From Candidatus Omnitrophota bacterium (GTDB taxonomy: Bacteria; Omnitrophota; Gorgyraeia; Gygaellales; Profunditerraquicolaceae): a DNA stretch of 6,560 nucleotides. The stretch's first letter is position 1, and each line of letters opens with the position of its first letter. Shown here in pieces: positions 5,773-6,560 of the stretch. Made by a program: the position numbers and the translations under genes. Below the pieces are notes generated by a model that was not told the origin of the DNA, made no database searches, and saw only the letters and a list, made by a program, of their open reading frames with translations. Where the stretch lies: contig JAQUQA010000068.1 of the NCBI GenBank assembly GCA_028716305.1, positions 1 through 6,560 of the forward strand, given 5' to 3'.

Positions 5773-6560
5773 TTACTTAACCAACCTATCTACCGCCTCC
5801 AACAACTCCTCAACCGTGATCCCCCGCATGCACTTGACCGTCTGGCAATGCGGCTTATAGCAGGGACTGCACGGCAATTCTTTATGCAAGAGGACAAAAT
5901 CCTTTGCCGGAGGAAGATGGCGCGCCGGATTCGTCGGCCCGAAAAGCGCCACAAAAGGTGTTTTGCAGGCAGCGGCAATGTGCAAGGGCGCGGAATCCGC
6001 GCTGATATAGGCGCTGCATTTTTTTATCAAACAGGCCAGCTGATTGATCGATGTCTTTGCGCAGGCGTTAATGATTTTCGTGTCTTTTAACGCCGCGGCC
6101 AACCGGGCGGCCAGGGCTAGGTCCTTCTGGGTCCCGGTAACCACAACCAGGAACTCCCTGCGGGAGAGTTCCTCGCAAAGCTTCACCAGCGTGGCCAACG
6201 GAAGATTCTTAGTTTTCCAACGTTCACTGGCGCTGATATTGACCCCGATCAGCCTTTGCTTATTCCCGATCCATTGTCCGGCGAGAAAATCCTCGATATA
6301 CCTGCGGTCCTTCTCGCTCGGCCAAAGCTCCAGGCTGTTATCTTTTAGTTCGATACCCAAAAGCCCCAGCATCTGGAACTGATGCGCCAGCGGGTCTATT
6401 GCCGGCCGGGTATCCTTAATGCTGTGGTTGAGTAAAAAAGAGAACTTCTTATTATCATAGCCGTAACGTTCCAGGGAAAGGCTTAAACCGGCCAAAAGAT
6501 GGCTTTTACGGTTATTCTGCAGGTCGATCACCAGATCAAAATTGCGCCGGCGCAGTTCAC
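5773..6560 (-). CDS. GT9 glycosyltransferase (heptosyltransferase-like), 5' end outside window
   Basis: The frame is open through the right edge and begins in the window with ELRRRNFDLVIDLQNN, the strand that lies roughly 80-90 residues into GT9 proteins. About 80 N-terminal residues with the GD catalytic loop are therefore missing from view. The GTG at 6531 lies inside this conserved strand and is not a real start. About 261 residues remain. Further motifs are NISASERWKTKNLP (acceptor or phosphate loop), LVVVTGTQKDLALA, SADSAPLHIAAA (nucleotide-sugar loop, Asp kept, SAP instead of SGP), LFGPTNPARH, and the C-terminal PCSPCYKPHCQTVKCM cysteine set followed by ITVEELLEAV. The role is likely transfer of heptose or a similar sugar to a lipid-linked core in the cytoplasm. 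It ends two bases from heptamer array 5, 238 bases upstream of the GT4 gene. Confidence 0.92.
   Translation of the reverse strand, partial: ELRRRNFDLVIDLQNNRKSHLLAGLSLSLERYGYDNKKFSFLLNHSIKDTRPAIDPLAHQFQMLGLLGIELKDNSLELWPSEKDRRYIEDFLAGQWIGNKQRLIGVNISASERWKTKNLPLATLVKLCEELSRREFLVVVTGTQKDLALAARLAAALKDTKIINACAKTSINQLACLIKKCSAYISADSAPLHIAAACKTPFVALFGPTNPARHLPPAKDFVLLHKELPCSPCYKPHCQTVKCMRGITVEELLEAVDRLVK

Noticed and set aside
6529..6531. GTG as start codon of the right-hand GT9 gene
   Set aside because: The upstream frame is open and encodes ELRRRNFDL, a conserved GT9 strand, so the gene continues past the window edge.

Overview
The window reads as a piece of a cell-envelope polysaccharide locus from a Gram-negative (diderm) bacterium. 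Every supported gene is on the minus strand, so transcription runs from high to low coordinates. I support six coding sequences, two of them cut by the window edges. Four glycosyltransferase family 9 (GT9, ADP-heptose:LPS heptosyltransferase-like) domains sit in three genes. With them are one GT4 glycosyltransferase, one membrane-anchored NodB-type polysaccharide deacetylase, and the N-terminus of a protein whose visible part resembles the deoxyhypusine synthase fold family. The many GT9 genes together with degenerate heptamer repeats between genes are reminiscent of uncultured lineages such as Candidatus Omnitrophota. That assignment is from memory of genome style and is only an inference.

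Layout in order of transcription: (1) 6560-5773, GT9 enzyme, 5' end outside the window. (2) 5772-5535, a 238-base gap filled almost completely with five short arrays of 7-bp units, some inverted relative to each other, plus a weak terminator-like hairpin. (3) 5534-2624, a tight three-gene block: GT4 glycosyltransferase, polysaccharide deacetylase and a second GT9 gene, each overlapping the next. (4) 2623-2526, a second gap made of a different heptamer (CCAGNAT) arranged as an imperfect inverted repeat. (5) 2525-468, a 685-residue protein made of two complete GT9 domains in tandem. (6) 467-336, a gap with a perfect 9-bp inverted repeat and a possible promoter. (7) 335-1, the start of the deoxyhypusine-synthase-like protein, running off the left edge.

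Working model (inference): the GT9 and GT4 enzymes add successive sugars, heptose or similar, to a lipid-A core or another envelope glycan on the cytoplasmic side. The anchored deacetylase would remove N- or O-acetyl groups from a glycan on the outer face of the inner membrane, if it is active; its second metal-ligand histidine is replaced by proline. All four GT9 domains carry the same four-cysteine motif near the C-terminus. The most unusual non-coding signal is that both repeat-filled gaps use different sequences but the same 7-bp period. No RNA genes, CRISPR, IS elements or plus-strand genes are supported.
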